Shown: positions 7,301-17,989 of the stretch, piece by piece
Position numbering within the stretch: the stretch's first letter is position 1
How the letters are laid out: every line of letters starts with the position of its first letter
NCBI RefSeq assembly: GCF_025847205.1
Contig: NZ_JAOYTH010000011.1
Coordinates: 206,890-270,889 of the forward strand
Reading direction: 5' to 3'
Source: Pararhizobium sp. YC-54
GTDB taxonomy: Bacteria; Pseudomonadota; Alphaproteobacteria; Rhizobiales; Rhizobiaceae
Length of the DNA: 64,000 nucleotides
Made by a program: the position numbers and the translations under genes
Notes under the pieces: model-generated
The model's database searches: none
The model's input: only the letters and a program-made list of their open reading frames with translations
What the model was told of the DNA's origin: nothing

Positions 7301-10210
7301 TTAAGAAGCGTAGCCGAGCTCGCGCAGCGCCGCCGCATCGCGGGCGGACACGTCGGGGAACGCCGCATCGGTTCCGACATCGGATGTGATACGCCACGAC
7401 CGGGCGCATTTGACGCCTTCGGCCAGCGCCGGCTCGACGCTGACAGTCGACAGGTCATCAAGCCGGAAAGCGCCCTGCGGTCCCTTGCCCTCGACGATAG
7501 TGACGCCAGAGGTAATGCAGATTTCAGCGAAATCCTGTCCTTCCAACGCCTTCAGCAGGCCGGCATCGGCAACGTGCACGACCGGAGCTGCCTCGAGCGA
7601 GGAGCCGATGCGCTTGTCGCGGCGCTCGACCTCAAGCGCGCCGGTGACGGCACGGCGCACCTCGCGGACCTTCTTCCACTTCTCGGCCAGAGCCTCGTCG
7701 CGCCATTCGGCCGGCACGAGCGGGAACTGCTCCAGATGCACGGAAACGGCGGACGGATCACGCGACAGCCAGGCTTCTTCCGTGGTGAACGGCAGAACCG
7801 GGGCAAGCCAGGTGACGAGGCAATCGAACAGCTTGCGAATGACCGCAAGCGAGGCACGGCGGCGCAGGCTCGACGGCGCGTCGCAATAGAGCGCGTCCTT
7901 GCGGATGTCGAAATAGAAGGCCGACAGCTCGATGTTCGAGAAGTCGATCAGGGCGCGGGCGATCCGCTTGAAATCGAAGGCATCGTAGCCTTCGCGCACG
8001 ATCTGGTCGAGTTCGGCCAGACGATGCAGCATCAAGCGTTCCAGCTCGGGCATGTCGTTGAAGGCGATGTCTTCGCCCTTGTCATGCGCCAGTGTGCCGA
8101 GCATCCAGCGGATGGTGTTCCTGAGCTTGCGATAGCTGTCGATATTGGTCTGGATGATCGCCTTGCCGAGACGCTGGTCTTCCCAGTAGTCGGTGGTGGC
8201 GACCCAGAGGCGCAGGATATCGGCGCCCGATTCCTTCATCACGTCCTGCGGGGCAACGACGTTCCCCTTGGACTTCGACTGCTTCTCGCCCTTCTCGTCC
8301 ATGGTGAAGCCATGCGTCACAACGGCATTGTAGGGCGCACGGCCACGCGTCGCGCAGCTTTCGAGCAGCGACGAATGGAACCAGCCGCGATGCTGGTCGG
8401 AGCCTTCCAGATAGACATCGGCCGGCCATTTCAGGTCCGGGCGATCTTCCAGCGTGAAGGTGTGCGTGCAGCCACTGTCGAACCAGACGTCGAGGATATC
8501 CATGACCTGCGTCCACTTGGCATGGTCGTGATCCTTGCCGAGGAAACGGTCCTTGGCACCTCTAGCGAACCATGCATCCGCACCTTCGGCCTCGAAAGCT
8601 TCGAGGATGCGGGCGTTGACGGCTTCGTCGATCAGCACTTCGCCCTCGACGTCGGCAAATACGGCGATCGGCACGCCCCAGGCACGCTGGCGCGACAGCA
8701 CCCAGTCGGGACGGTTTTCGATCATCGCACGCAGGCGGTTCTGGCCGGCGGCCGGCACGAAGCGGGTCTCGTCGATGGCCGAAAGCGCCCGCGAGCGCAG
8801 CGTCGTGCCATCGGCAAGGTCCTTGTCCATATAGACGAACCATTGCGGCGTGTTGCGGAAGATGACCGGCTTCTTCGAGCGCCACGAATGCGGATAGGTA
8901 TGCTTCAGGCGGCCGCGGGCAAACAGCGTGTGGCGGGCGATCAGCGCCTTGATGACGCGGTCGTTGGCATCACCCTTCTTGCCCGTGTCATCGATGACGC
9001 GGGCGGCGCCGCCTTCGGCGTCAGGGCCGAAGCCGGGCGCATCGGTGGTGTAGAAACCGGCGTCGTCAACAGGGAACGGGATCGTCGAGGAGATGCCGCG
9101 CGCTTCGAGTGCCCGGGCATTGTCCATCCAGGCATCGAAGTCCTCGCGGCCGTGGCTGGGAGCGGTATGGACAAAGCCGGTACCGGTATCGTCGGTGACG
9201 TGTTCGCCGTCGAGCAACGGAACCTGGAAGTGGTATCCGCCGCCGAGACCATGCAGCGGATGGGCGCAGGTGACGCTGGACAACTCACCTTCCGCAAGGC
9301 CACGCACCAGATTGAGCGTCACCTTGGCTCTCGCGGCGCATTCGCCGGCAAGGCGGGTGGAGAAGATCAGCTTTTCGCCTGGCTGCGGACCGAAGTCGTT
9401 TTCGGCGGCCGTCACTTCGAAGAGACCGTAAGGGTAGCGCGACGAATAGGCGATGGCGCGGTTGCCCGGAATGGTCCAGGGCGTCGTCGTCCAGATGACG
9501 ACGAAGGCATCCTTGAGGCTCTCCGGCCCTTCGACAACCGGGAATTTCACCCAGATCATGTCGCTCTCGACATCCTGATACTCGACCTCGGCTTCCGCCA
9601 GCGCCGTGCGCTCGACGACCGACCACATGATCGGTTTGGAGCCGCGATAGAGCTGGCCGGACTTGGCGATCTTCAAAAGTTCGCCGGCAATGCGGGCCTC
9701 AGCGTGGAAGGCCATCGTCGTATAAGGATTGTCGAAATCGCCCTCGATGCCCAGGCGCTTGAACTCTGCCGACTGGATCTTGATCCAGCCGGCGGCGAAG
9801 TCACGGCATTCCTGGCGGAATTCGTTGACCGGGACCTCGTCCTTGTTCTTGCCCTTGGCGCGATAGGCTTCCTCGATCTTCCATTCGATCGGCAGGCCAT
9901 GGCAATCCCAGCCCGGGACATAATTCGCATCAAAGCCGCGCATCTGGAACGAGCGGGTGATGATGTCTTTCAGGATCTTGTTCAGCGCATGACCGATATG
10001 GATATTGCCGTTGGCATAGGGCGGGCCGTCATGCAGGACGAATTTTTCGCGGCCGGCGGCAGAGGCGCGCAGCTTCTTGTAGAGACCCATCTGCTGCCAG
10101 CGGGCGACGGTCTCCGGCTCCTTCTGCGGCAGGCCGGCGCGCATCGGGAATTCGGTTTCCGGCAGAGAGAGGGTCTTGGAATAGTCAAGCTTTTCGGCGG
10201 TATCGGTCAT
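7301..10210 (-). CDS. ileS: isoleucyl-tRNA synthetase
   Basis: IleS charges tRNA-Ile and hydrolyses mischarged Val-tRNA. The 969-residue enzyme shows PMRAG near the N-terminus, the class I HIGH motif as [11 protein letters not shown], the editing (CP1) domain with [12 protein letters not shown], and KMSKS as KQSKSKGN. The C-terminus ends in [12 protein letters not shown]... with only the first cysteine of the zinc knuckle found in enterobacterial IleS; the remaining zinc ligands are absent. The start is set to the ATG at 10210 ([12 protein letters not shown]), which I recall as the usual rhizobial start; upstream ATGs at 10225 and 10249 remain possible because no strong ribosome site distinguishes them. 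Confidence 0.95.
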   Translation of the reverse strand: MTDTAEKLDYSKTLSLPETEFPMRAGLPQKEPETVARWQQMGLYKKLRASAAGREKFVLHDGPPYANGNIHIGHALNKILKDIITRSFQMRGFDANYVPGWDCHGLPIEWKIEEAYRAKGKNKDEVPVNEFRQECRDFAAGWIKIQSAEFKRLGIEGDFDNPYTTMAFHAEARIAGELLKIAKSGQLYRGSKPIMWSVVERTALAEAEVEYQDVESDMIWVKFPVVEGPESLKDAFVVIWTTTPWTIPGNRAIAYSSRYPYGLFEVTAAENDFGPQPGEKLIFSTRLAGECAARAKVTLNLVRGLAEGELSSVTCAHPLHGLGGGYHFQVPLLDGEHVTDDTGTGFVHTAPSHGREDFDAWMDNARALEARGISSTIPFPVDDAGFYTTDAPGFGPDAEGGAARVIDDTGKKGDANDRVIKALIARHTLFARGRLKHTYPHSWRSKKPVIFRNTPQWFVYMDKDLADGTTLRSRALSAIDETRFVPAAGQNRLRAMIENRPDWVLSRQRAWGVPIAVFADVEGEVLIDEAVNARILEAFEAEGADAWFARGAKDRFLGKDHDHAKWTQVMDILDVWFDSGCTHTFTLEDRPDLKWPADVYLEGSDQHRGWFHSSLLESCATRGRAPYNAVVTHGFTMDEKGEKQSKSKGNVVAPQDVMKESGADILRLWVATTDYWEDQRLGKAIIQTNIDSYRKLRNTIRWMLGTLAHDKGEDIAFNDMPELERLMLHRLAELDQIVREGYDAFDFKRIARALIDFSNIELSAFYFDIRKDALYCDAPSSLRRRASLAVIRKLFDCLVTWLAPVLPFTTEEAWLSRDPSAVSVHLEQFPLVPAEWRDEALAEKWKKVREVRRAVTGALEVERRDKRIGSSLEAAPVVHVADAGLLKALEGQDFAEICITSGVTIVEGKGPQGAFRLDDLSTVSVEPALAEGVKCARSWRITSDVGTDAAFPDVSARDAAALRELGYAS

Positions 10211-10553
10211 GGTTTCAGCAATCATATCTGGGCGCGTGTCGCCGCGCATGCGAACGGGATATCATAAGGGGACAACGGTGGCGCTCAGGTGGAACGCCGA
10301 AAACCCGGACCTTCCGGCGGCTATCAAAGCGCTGGGAAGGCCGGGCCAATAATTCGCTGATCACGTATCAATCGACGATATCGGGTCATGGTGGCGGGTT
10401 GTTTAAGCGGTTTTTACGCGAAAAGGAAGATGACAACGGCAAAGTTTCAAAGAACGATGTACTGCATGGTGATGAAACGCAATTTTCAGCGCATTATATG
10501 ATATTGGGTCCGGTAGCGCGTTATCCATGGCAGGTTCGATGCGGGAGCAGCAG
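10211..10553. other. intergenic region between ileS and hicBA
   Basis: About 340 bases with no convincing gene. Its right half (10370-10553) is visibly richer in A+T than the flanking core genes. A TATGAT hexamer at 10497-10502 could be a -10 element for the toxin-antitoxin operon, although no good -35 hexamer sits at the right distance. An imperfect inverted repeat built on CCTTCC and GGAAGG lies near 10310-10345. The region must hold divergent promoters for ileS and the HicBA-like operon. Confidence 0.4.
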
Positions 10554-10805
10554 ATGGTCAAACGGACATTTTTTGTAAAAGCAGTTTGGGACCCGGAAGC
10601 GAAGGTCTTTTATTCGGAAAGCGATATCGAAGGTTTCCATATCGAAGCCGGCACAGTCGACGAATTCGAAGAGATTATTTTCGATACCGCGATCGACCTG
10701 ATCGTCGCCAACCACATGAGCCTGCCCGACCTCGCCGACACACCGTTGCGTGACCTCATTCCAGCTATTCTCTGGCAGAGACCAGAGGTTCCAGCGGCGG
10801 CATGA
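10554..10805 (+). CDS. DUF1902 HicB-like antitoxin
   Basis: An 83-residue protein of the DUF1902 type, a short HicB-like fold (FFVKAVWDPEAKVFYSESD, then an Asp/Glu-rich stretch). It should bind and neutralise the HicA-like protein encoded immediately downstream and may repress the operon. The ATG at 10554 is chosen because GGGAG (10543-10547) is six bases upstream; an ATG at 10527 would add nine codons. Its stop overlaps the toxin start in an ATGA arrangement. There is no added C-terminal ribbon-helix-helix or HTH domain, so DNA binding is less certain than for full-length HicB. Confidence 0.8.
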   Translation: MVKRTFFVKAVWDPEAKVFYSESDIEGFHIEAGTVDEFEEIIFDTAIDLIVANHMSLPDLADTPLRDLIPAILWQRPEVPAAA

Positions 10806-11002
10806 TGGTGCAAGGCTACTACAGGATCGTCTGCGATATCCTTGTTTCTCTCGGCTATGAATACCTGACGAATGCGAAGGGCTCGCACGAAAAATGGCAG
10901 TCGCGCGAAACCGGTAAGATGGTGCTCGTTCCGCGAAACTTGAAAAGCCGTCATACCGCGAACGCCATCCTCAAGACAGCGGGCTCTAACCGTAAGCTTT
11001 GA
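10802..11002 (+). CDS. hicA: HicA-family toxin (mRNA interferase)
   Basis: A 66-residue protein with the double-stranded RNA-binding-like HicA fold. The catalytic histidine lies in the typical motif KGSHEKW, and the C-terminal half carries the basic segment expected for RNA contact (VPRNLKSRHTANAILKTAG). HicA toxins cleave mRNA and inhibit translation. Its start overlaps the antitoxin stop (ATGA at 10802-10805), giving translational coupling. Gene order is antitoxin first, the reverse of the classical hicAB order but common for DUF1902/HicA pairs. Confidence 0.85.
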   Translation: MMVQGYYRIVCDILVSLGYEYLTNAKGSHEKWQSRETGKMVLVPRNLKSRHTANAILKTAGSNRKL

Positions 11003-11055
11003 TCCAATCTTCAGGGAGCAAGCCTTGCTGATCGCATCAGGCTAGCTGCAGTTCC

Positions 11056-11295
11056 TCAGTCTTTCGGGTTTGCCAGCATCGCGGCGCGGAGCGCGTCGTT
11101 GATGCGGTCCTGCCAGCCGGGGCCGTCATCCTGGAAATAGTGCAGGACGGCGCTGTCGAGCTTGATCGACACGAGTTCCTTGGTTTCAGGCAGCGCACGT
11201 TTCTCGACGGCGGGTGCCGCCTGCTTCTTGACCGGTTTGAACAGGGCTTCGGCGGCATCCATGGCGCTGACGGGCCGGCGGGGCGTGGTGGCCAT
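11056..11295 (-). CDS. BrnA-family antitoxin-like protein (orphan)
   Basis: The 79-residue product ends in the BrnA/DUF4415 pattern: VSIKLDSAVLHYFQDDGPGWQDRINDALR, a ribbon-helix-helix-type DNA-binding module. BrnA normally neutralises the RNase BrnT and represses the brnTA operon. No BrnT-like open frame is present on either side, so this is an orphan or a domesticated regulator. The ATG at 11295 is used because AAAGGA sits eight bases upstream. It begins 12 bases after the ribF stop on the same strand and may be cotranscribed with ribF. Convergent with the HicA gene. Confidence 0.78.
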   Translation of the reverse strand: MATTPRRPVSAMDAAEALFKPVKKQAAPAVEKRALPETKELVSIKLDSAVLHYFQDDGPGWQDRINDALRAAMLANPKD

Positions 11296-11307
11296 CGGGA
11301 TCATCCT

Positions 11308-12300
11308 TTAAGGGGTTGCATCGAAAGCAATCTTGCTGTCGATCATACTGAGCGGCTTGACGCCGGATAGCAACGCCCGGGCTTCCGCCTCGTCTTGCTT
11401 CATCTGCACCACCAGCGGGTCGAGGCCGTCGAATTTCAGCTCGTCACGCAGGTGCCCGAAGAAGGAGACGGAACAGATTTCGCCGTAGAGGTCGCCGGAA
11501 AAATCGAAGACGAAGGTTTCGAGCAGGGCAATGCCATCGCTATCGACCGTCGGGCGCTTGCCGAAGCTGGCGACGCCGTCATGGATGCTGCCGTCGGCGC
11601 GGCGGAAGCGCACGGCGTAAATGCCGTTCCTGAGCTCGACTTCCGGCGGAAGCTGCATGTTGGCGGTGGGATAACCCAGTGTGCGGCCAAGCTTCTTGCC
11701 GCCGATCACTTCTGATTCCACCGTATAACGATAACCGAGCATTCCGGCAGCCTGGGACACATCCCCCTCGCCCAGCAACCCGCGGATATGGCTGGAGGAG
11801 ATCACCGAGGCGTTTTCGTCGCGGAACGCATCGACCAGCGTCACGCCAAAGCCGTTTTCGCCGCCGGCCGCCATCAGGAAGGCGGGGCCGCCTTCCCTGC
11901 CCTTGCCGAAATGGAAATCGAAGCCGGTGACCACGTGGCTGGCATGCAGCCAGTCCATCAGCACGGAGCGGATGAAATCGGAGGCGGACAACTGCGAGAA
12001 GGTGCGGTCGAACGGATATTCGATGACGGCGGAAAAGCCCATGCCTTCGAGGATGCGCGCCTTCAGCGGCGCCGGCGTCAGGCGGAAGACCGGCTGGTCC
12101 GGACGAAAGACGCTGCGGGGATGCGGTTCGAAGGTCAAAACGAGGGCGGGAACGCCGCGCGCTTGCGCTTCTTCCAGCGCCCGGTTCAAAACCGATTGAT
12201 GACCGCGATGCACGCCGTCGAAATTACCGATGGCGATAACCCCACCGCGTAAAGCGGGTGGCAGGGGTTCGCGGGTCTCGTTGCGATGAAAAACCGTCAT
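11308..12300 (-). CDS. ribF: bifunctional riboflavin kinase/FAD synthetase
   Basis: RibF phosphorylates riboflavin to FMN and then adenylates FMN to FAD. The 330-residue protein has the N-terminal nucleotidyltransferase domain (AIGNFDGVHRGHQ at about residues 23-35; ISSSHIRGLL near 168) and the C-terminal riboflavin kinase domain (GGKKLGRTLGYPTANM, about 200-215; a GIYAVR block follows). Length and domain order are standard. It stands between a HAD hydrolase gene 47 bases upstream and the BrnA-like gene 12 bases downstream, all on the reverse strand. Confidence 0.96.
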   Translation of the reverse strand: MTVFHRNETREPLPPALRGGVIAIGNFDGVHRGHQSVLNRALEEAQARGVPALVLTFEPHPRSVFRPDQPVFRLTPAPLKARILEGMGFSAVIEYPFDRTFSQLSASDFIRSVLMDWLHASHVVTGFDFHFGKGREGGPAFLMAAGGENGFGVTLVDAFRDENASVISSSHIRGLLGEGDVSQAAGMLGYRYTVESEVIGGKKLGRTLGYPTANMQLPPEVELRNGIYAVRFRRADGSIHDGVASFGKRPTVDSDGIALLETFVFDFSGDLYGEICSVSFFGHLRDELKFDGLDPLVVQMKQDEAEARALLSGVKPLSMIDSKIAFDATP

Positions 12301-12347
12301 ATCCGTTCGCCAGTCTTCTCTCGTGCAGGTCGATCAAGCCCAATCCG

Positions 12348-13196
12348 TCACGCCAGTCTCGGCATCCACCATTTCGGCGTGGCACCCTCGTTTTTCAGGA
12401 ATGCCGTGAGCCTGGCTTCGTCGGTCTTCTCAGTCACCATATATTCGGCCGCGTGAATGCCCGCACTGATATAAAGCACATCGAGGCCGAAATCCTGGGC
12501 GCCCTTGATGTCCGTCGGCATACCGTCGCCGACCGCGATCACCCGCGACAGGTCGAGCCCGCCGCGAACGGCCTTGGCTTCCGACAGCGATGCGCGATAG
12601 ATCGGCACATAGGGCTTGCCGGAAATCCGGGTTTCGCCGCCGAGTTCCTCATAGACCTTGGCGATGGCGCCGGCGCAGGGGATGAGCTTGTGGCCGCGCT
12701 CGACGACCAGATCCGGATTGGCGCAGATAAACGGCACCTTGCGCCTGGCGAGACCAGAGAGCGTAGCGCGATAATCGTCGGCGGTCTCGGTTTCGTCGTC
12801 AAAGAAACCGGCGCACACGATGATCTCGGCTTCCTCGGAGGAAACCATGCTGACGCCCAGACCTTCGAGCAGCGGCAGGTCGCGCTCGGCGCCGATGAAA
12901 TAGATCTTCTTCGGGCCGGCGGAAATCAGCGCACGGGTGACATCGCCGGAGGTGACGATGCGGTCATAGGCGCTGTCCGGCACGCCAAGGCCGCGGATCT
13001 GGACGATGACGCCGGGATGCGGGCGCGGCGAATTGGTGATGAGAACGACGGTCAGCCCCTTGGCGCGCGCTTCGGTCAGCGCCTCGCAAGCCCCCTTGAA
13101 AGCCTCGACGCCATTGTGCAGCACGCCCCAGACATCGCACAGAACGACATCATAGCGGCTGGCGATGTCGCGAAAACTGTTGATCCGAACGGCCAT
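12348..13196 (-). CDS. HAD superfamily class IIA hydrolase (TIGR01459-like)
   Basis: The 282-residue enzyme carries HAD motif I in the form VVLCDVWGVLHNG (about residues 17-29), motif II as VVLITNSPRP, and motif III/IV as VIAVGDGMPTDIKGAQDFG, with the large class IIA cap between. These phosphatases act on small phosphorylated metabolites; the substrate of this subfamily is not known to me. The ATG at 13196 has GGGAAG six bases upstream, better than the earlier in-frame ATG at 13265. It may be cotranscribed with ribF. Confidence 0.88.
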   Translation of the reverse strand: MAVRINSFRDIASRYDVVLCDVWGVLHNGVEAFKGACEALTEARAKGLTVVLITNSPRPHPGVIVQIRGLGVPDSAYDRIVTSGDVTRALISAGPKKIYFIGAERDLPLLEGLGVSMVSSEEAEIIVCAGFFDDETETADDYRATLSGLARRKVPFICANPDLVVERGHKLIPCAGAIAKVYEELGGETRISGKPYVPIYRASLSEAKAVRGGLDLSRVIAVGDGMPTDIKGAQDFGLDVLYISAGIHAAEYMVTEKTDEARLTAFLKNEGATPKWWMPRLA

Positions 13197-13319
13197 GCTG
13201 GCTTCCCGCAGAAAAAATTGGTCGGGCTGACATCGCAGGCAGGCGTTAAAAACACAAGACTCCATCCGGAAAATGGCGGCTGAATTCCAAGGTTTCCGGC
13301 GCAGAATTCGGCAAAACCG

Positions 13320-14690
13320 CTAAAAGCCGCGGATCAGCCAACCGGCGGCAGCACAGATGGCAAGCGTTGTCACGACGCCACGCTTCAAGCGAAACAGCAG
13401 CAAGGCTGCCAGAAGCGCCAGACAGAACGCCGGCAGCTGGAAGGTCTGCCAGACTGGCAACGGCATGGAAATTGGTCCTGCCGCAAAGCGATCCACCCCG
13501 GCAAAGAGAACGTGCAGGCCGAACCAGACAGCCAGATTGAGGATGACGCCGGTGACGGCTGCCGAGATCGCCGCTAAGGCCCCCGACAACGCCCTGTTGT
13601 TGCGCAGGGTCTCGACATACGGGGCACCGAGAAAAATCCACAGGAAACACGGCACGAAGGTCACCCAGGTCGCAAGCGTCGCGCCAAGCAGGCCGGACGC
13701 AAGCGGGTCGAGCCCCAGCGGCGCACGAAAGGCGGCCATGAACCCGACGAAGGAAAGCACCAGCACCAGCGGTCCCGGCGTGGTTTCGGCCAGCGCCAGA
13801 CCGTCCAGCATTTCGCCGGGTTTGAGCCAATGATAGGTCTCGACCGCCTGCTGTGCGACATAGGCGAGCACGGCATAGGCGCCGCCGAAGGTTACCACGG
13901 CCATCTTCGAGAAGAACAGGCCGATGGCGGTATAGACATTGTCGAAGCCGAGCACCCCGCCAATGAGGATGAACGGTGCGATCCACAGGACCAGCCAGGT
14001 GGCGAGGACGTTGAACGTCCGGCTCCAGCTTGGGGCAACATCCGGAAAGCTGCTGTCGATGACGGAGGGCATGTCGGCGAGTGCCTGTTTCGCCGCCGCA
14101 TCCATGGCTTTTTGGCCTGTCGCGGGCTGCAGGCGTGTGGCGGCGTATCCGGCGATGCCCGCCGCCAGCACGACGAGCGGAAACGGCAGATCAAAGAAGA
14201 ACAGCGCGGCGAAGGCGAGCGCCGCGACCACCAGGGCAAAGCGGGTTTTCAACGCCCGGCGGCCCACGCGGATGACCGCTTCGATGACGATCGCCAACAC
14301 CGCCGCCTTCAGCCCGAAGAACAGGCTGGTGAGCCAGTCCGTTTGCTGAAACAGCGCATAGGCCGACGACAGGCCGAGGATGACGAAGAACCCCGGCAGG
14401 ATAAACAGGCATCCCGCGACGATACCGCCACGCGTGCCATGCAAAAGCCAGCCGATATAGGTGGCAAGCTGCTGTGCTTCCGGCCCCGGCAAGAGCATGC
14501 AGAAATTCAACGCATGCAGAAACCGGCTCTCGGAGATCCAGCGGCGCTCCTCCACCAGTTCCTTGTGCATCAGCGCGATCTGCCCGGCCGGGCCGCCGAA
14601 ACTCAGGAGCCCGATCTTCGCCCAGACTTTGGCGGCCTCGGCGAATGCCGGATGCGGCGGCGGAGACTGTATCTGCACCGTCTCATTCAT
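13320..14690 (-). CDS. chrA: chromate transporter ChrA
   Basis: A 456-residue polytopic inner-membrane protein of the CHR family with the duplicated architecture of long-chain ChrA. Each half begins with the family signature: KIGLLSFGGPAGQIALMHKE with PGPEAQQLATYIGW in the first half, and KMAVVTFGGAYAVLAYVAQ with TTPGPLVLVLSFVGF in the second. It should export chromate driven by the proton gradient. The ATG at 14690 overlaps the stop of the upstream rhodanese-ChrB gene (14683), so translation is coupled. Sulfate or related oxyanions are possible alternative substrates. Confidence 0.93.
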   Translation of the reverse strand: MNETVQIQSPPPHPAFAEAAKVWAKIGLLSFGGPAGQIALMHKELVEERRWISESRFLHALNFCMLLPGPEAQQLATYIGWLLHGTRGGIVAGCLFILPGFFVILGLSSAYALFQQTDWLTSLFFGLKAAVLAIVIEAVIRVGRRALKTRFALVVAALAFAALFFFDLPFPLVVLAAGIAGYAATRLQPATGQKAMDAAAKQALADMPSVIDSSFPDVAPSWSRTFNVLATWLVLWIAPFILIGGVLGFDNVYTAIGLFFSKMAVVTFGGAYAVLAYVAQQAVETYHWLKPGEMLDGLALAETTPGPLVLVLSFVGFMAAFRAPLGLDPLASGLLGATLATWVTFVPCFLWIFLGAPYVETLRNNRALSGALAAISAAVTGVILNLAVWFGLHVLFAGVDRFAAGPISMPLPVWQTFQLPAFCLALLAALLLFRLKRGVVTTLAICAAAGWLIRGF

Positions 14691-15516
14691 TATCTTTGGC
14701 CTTCTTGGCGACGTGCTGTACCCATTCGTGTTTTTCCTGCGTGGCATCGCGCGCCCAGCGATAGAAGGCGTCGTAGAGCGTCATGCCTGCCTCCAGTTGC
14801 TCCAGATCGTTGGAGAACATCCGCGAGAGGCCGAGCGAGGCAGCGAGCAGTCCGGCGGCTTCGGGAACCAGGTCGAGCCGGTCAGTGTCGGCGGCGCGAA
14901 CGATCAGGGTGAGATGTTGAAGTGCCGGGAAGGACAGACCGAATTCCTTGACCATCGTGTCGAAGGTGCAGTCCTCGCCCCTGTGGCTCCAGAAGACATT
15001 CTCCACATCGAACGGCGTCGCGCCGAAACGATCTGCGACGGCTTCGACTTCCGGGGCTGCGACGAAGAGAAAGGTCGCTGCCGGATCGACGAAGCGGCGG
15101 ATCAGCCATGGGCAGGCGATGCGGTCGATCTTCGGGCGCGAGCGCGTGACCCAGACCGTCCCACCATTGGCGTTTTGACCCGGCAGGGCAGCGACAGGAA
15201 CGAGCGGCAGGTGGGCGGCCTGCCAGGCTTCAAAGCCGCCCTCCAGTGTCTCTGCCTCGGCGCCGGCGTTTCGCAGCCAGGCGGCGACGCCTTCGCTGAG
15301 CTTCTTGCCCTTTTGGCAGACCACAACGACCCAGCGGCCGCGATAATCCGCCGCCCATTGCCGCACCTCGGCATAAGGGCGCCGGAAAGAGCCGGGAAGC
15401 AGAAGCGGGGAAGCGGCGAAATCCTCATCGTCGCGCACGTCGACAACGACCGGGCCCTTGGGGGTGCCGATCAAGCGGGCAAGTTTTTCCGTGGAGATAG
15501 CGTTATACGAGGCCAT
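14683..15516 (-). CDS. rhodanese-ChrB C-terminal domain fusion, chromate resistance protein
   Basis: The 277-residue protein joins two modules. Residues 1-110 form a rhodanese domain (VVVDVRDDEDF; active-site loop with the cysteine in VVCQKGKKLSEG; EGGFEAWQ). Residues 120-277 form the ChrB C-terminal domain (TRSRPKIDRIACPWLIRRF, FDVENVFWSHRGEDCTFD, GMTLYDAFYRWA). ChrB-type proteins are linked to chromate sensing or resistance; the rhodanese part could handle sulfur or act as an arsenate/chromate-reductase-like module, which is inference. It overlaps chrA by eight bases and has a well-formed promoter at 15596-15624. Confidence 0.88.
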   Translation of the reverse strand: MASYNAISTEKLARLIGTPKGPVVVDVRDDEDFAASPLLLPGSFRRPYAEVRQWAADYRGRWVVVVCQKGKKLSEGVAAWLRNAGAEAETLEGGFEAWQAAHLPLVPVAALPGQNANGGTVWVTRSRPKIDRIACPWLIRRFVDPAATFLFVAAPEVEAVADRFGATPFDVENVFWSHRGEDCTFDTMVKEFGLSFPALQHLTLIVRAADTDRLDLVPEAAGLLAASLGLSRMFSNDLEQLEAGMTLYDAFYRWARDATQEKHEWVQHVAKKAKDNE

Positions 15517-15595
15517 GGTTTACGTCCTTTTCGAGGGATTGGACGCGAAGTGATGGCATGACGCCTCGTGGGGCATTCGCAGACCCCATGGGCGA

Positions 15596-15624
15596 ATTAG
15601 ACAAAAAAGCCGGTACCAAGTCAA
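15596..15624 (-). promoter_or_regulatory. sigma-70-type promoter of the chrB-chrA operon
   Basis: On the reverse strand the hexamer TTGACT (15619-15624) is followed after exactly 17 bases by TCTAAT (15596-15601). Both are close to the housekeeping consensus. The site is 80 bases upstream of the rhodanese-ChrB start and points toward it. It is back to back with the groES promoter region. Confidence 0.6.
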
Positions 15625-15660
15625 CCGTTTTCCGGCCGCAAAGAATCTTGCCGGCCCGTC

Positions 15661-15690
15661 CTTGACTCAATCGGCGGCCACCCCTATCTG
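15661..15690 (+). promoter_or_regulatory. groESL promoter, sigma-70 and RpoH-like
   Basis: TTGACT (15662-15667) and TATCTG (15685-15690) are separated by 17 bases. The same stretch also fits the alphaproteobacterial heat-shock (RpoH) pattern: CTTG at 15661-15664 and CCTATCT at 15683-15689 with an 18-base gap. The site lies immediately upstream of the CIRCE operator. Dual recognition by both sigma factors is an inference from motif overlap. Confidence 0.7.
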
Positions 15691-15697
15691 CAAGTCG

Positions 15698-15724
15698 CTA
15701 GCACTCAAGCAATAGGAGTGCTAA
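15698..15724 (+). promoter_or_regulatory. CIRCE operator for HrcA
   Basis: The inverted repeat CTAGCACTC-N9-GAGTGCTAA differs at one base from the CIRCE consensus TTAGCACTC-N9-GAGTGCTAA. It begins seven bases after the -10 element of the groESL promoter, so HrcA bound there would block transcription near the start site. Confidence 0.93.
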
Positions 15725-15783
15725 CATCCATCCAGCGGATCGCAGAGACGATCCGTGAAGTCATTTGATCGAGGGATTAGACA

Positions 15784-16080
15784 ATGACAAGCACCAATTT
15801 CCGCCCGCTGCATGACCGCGTCGTCGTACGCCGTGTCGAGTCTGAAGCAAAGACCAAGGGCGGCATCATCATTCCGGATACCGCCAAGGAAAAGCCGCAG
15901 GAAGGCGAAATCGTCGCTGTCGGCACCGGCACCCGTGACGACAAGGGCGCTCTCATCGCTCTCGACGTCAAGGCTGGCGACCGCGTTCTGTTCGGCAAGT
16001 GGTCGGGCACCGAAGTCAAGCTCAACGGCGAAGACCTTCTGATCATGAAGGAAGCCGACATCATGGGCGTTATCGGCTGA
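15784..16080 (+). CDS. groES: co-chaperonin GroES
   Basis: GroES is the heptameric lid of the GroEL chaperonin. The 98-residue protein contains the mobile-loop and roof region signature ([20 protein letters not shown], about residues 23-42) and the beta-barrel segment [15 protein letters not shown]. An AGGGA-type site (GAGGGATTAGACA) precedes the ATG at 15784. It is the first gene of the groESL operon with a 68-base gap before groEL. HrcA control through CIRCE is supported by the upstream operator. Confidence 0.97.
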   Translation: MTSTNFRPLHDRVVVRRVESEAKTKGGIIIPDTAKEKPQEGEIVAVGTGTRDDKGALIALDVKAGDRVLFGKWSGTEVKLNGEDLLIMKEADIMGVIG

Positions 16081-16115
16081 TCTGAGCCGGTTCCCACCTT
16101 ATCCACTTTCCATAA

Positions 16116-17940
<1,825 letters not shown>

Positions 17941-17959
17941 TCCGGGTATCCGGATTGGG

Positions 17960-17989
17960 AAGGGCAGGCCGCAAGGTCTGCCCTTTTTT
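17960..17989 (+). terminator. Rho-independent terminator of groESL
   Basis: An 8-bp stem AAGGGCAG (17960-17967) pairs with CTGCCCTT (17978-17985) around a 10-base loop and is followed by a run of six T. It lies after the duplicated groEL end and is the best terminator for the operon. Confidence 0.85.

Noticed and set aside
7262..10267. 1001-codon forward open frame opposite ileS
   Set aside because: It is the complementary-strand shadow of ileS. The reverse-strand protein carries full synthetase motifs, while the forward translation is an Arg/His/Asp-rich sequence typical of antisense GC-rich DNA.
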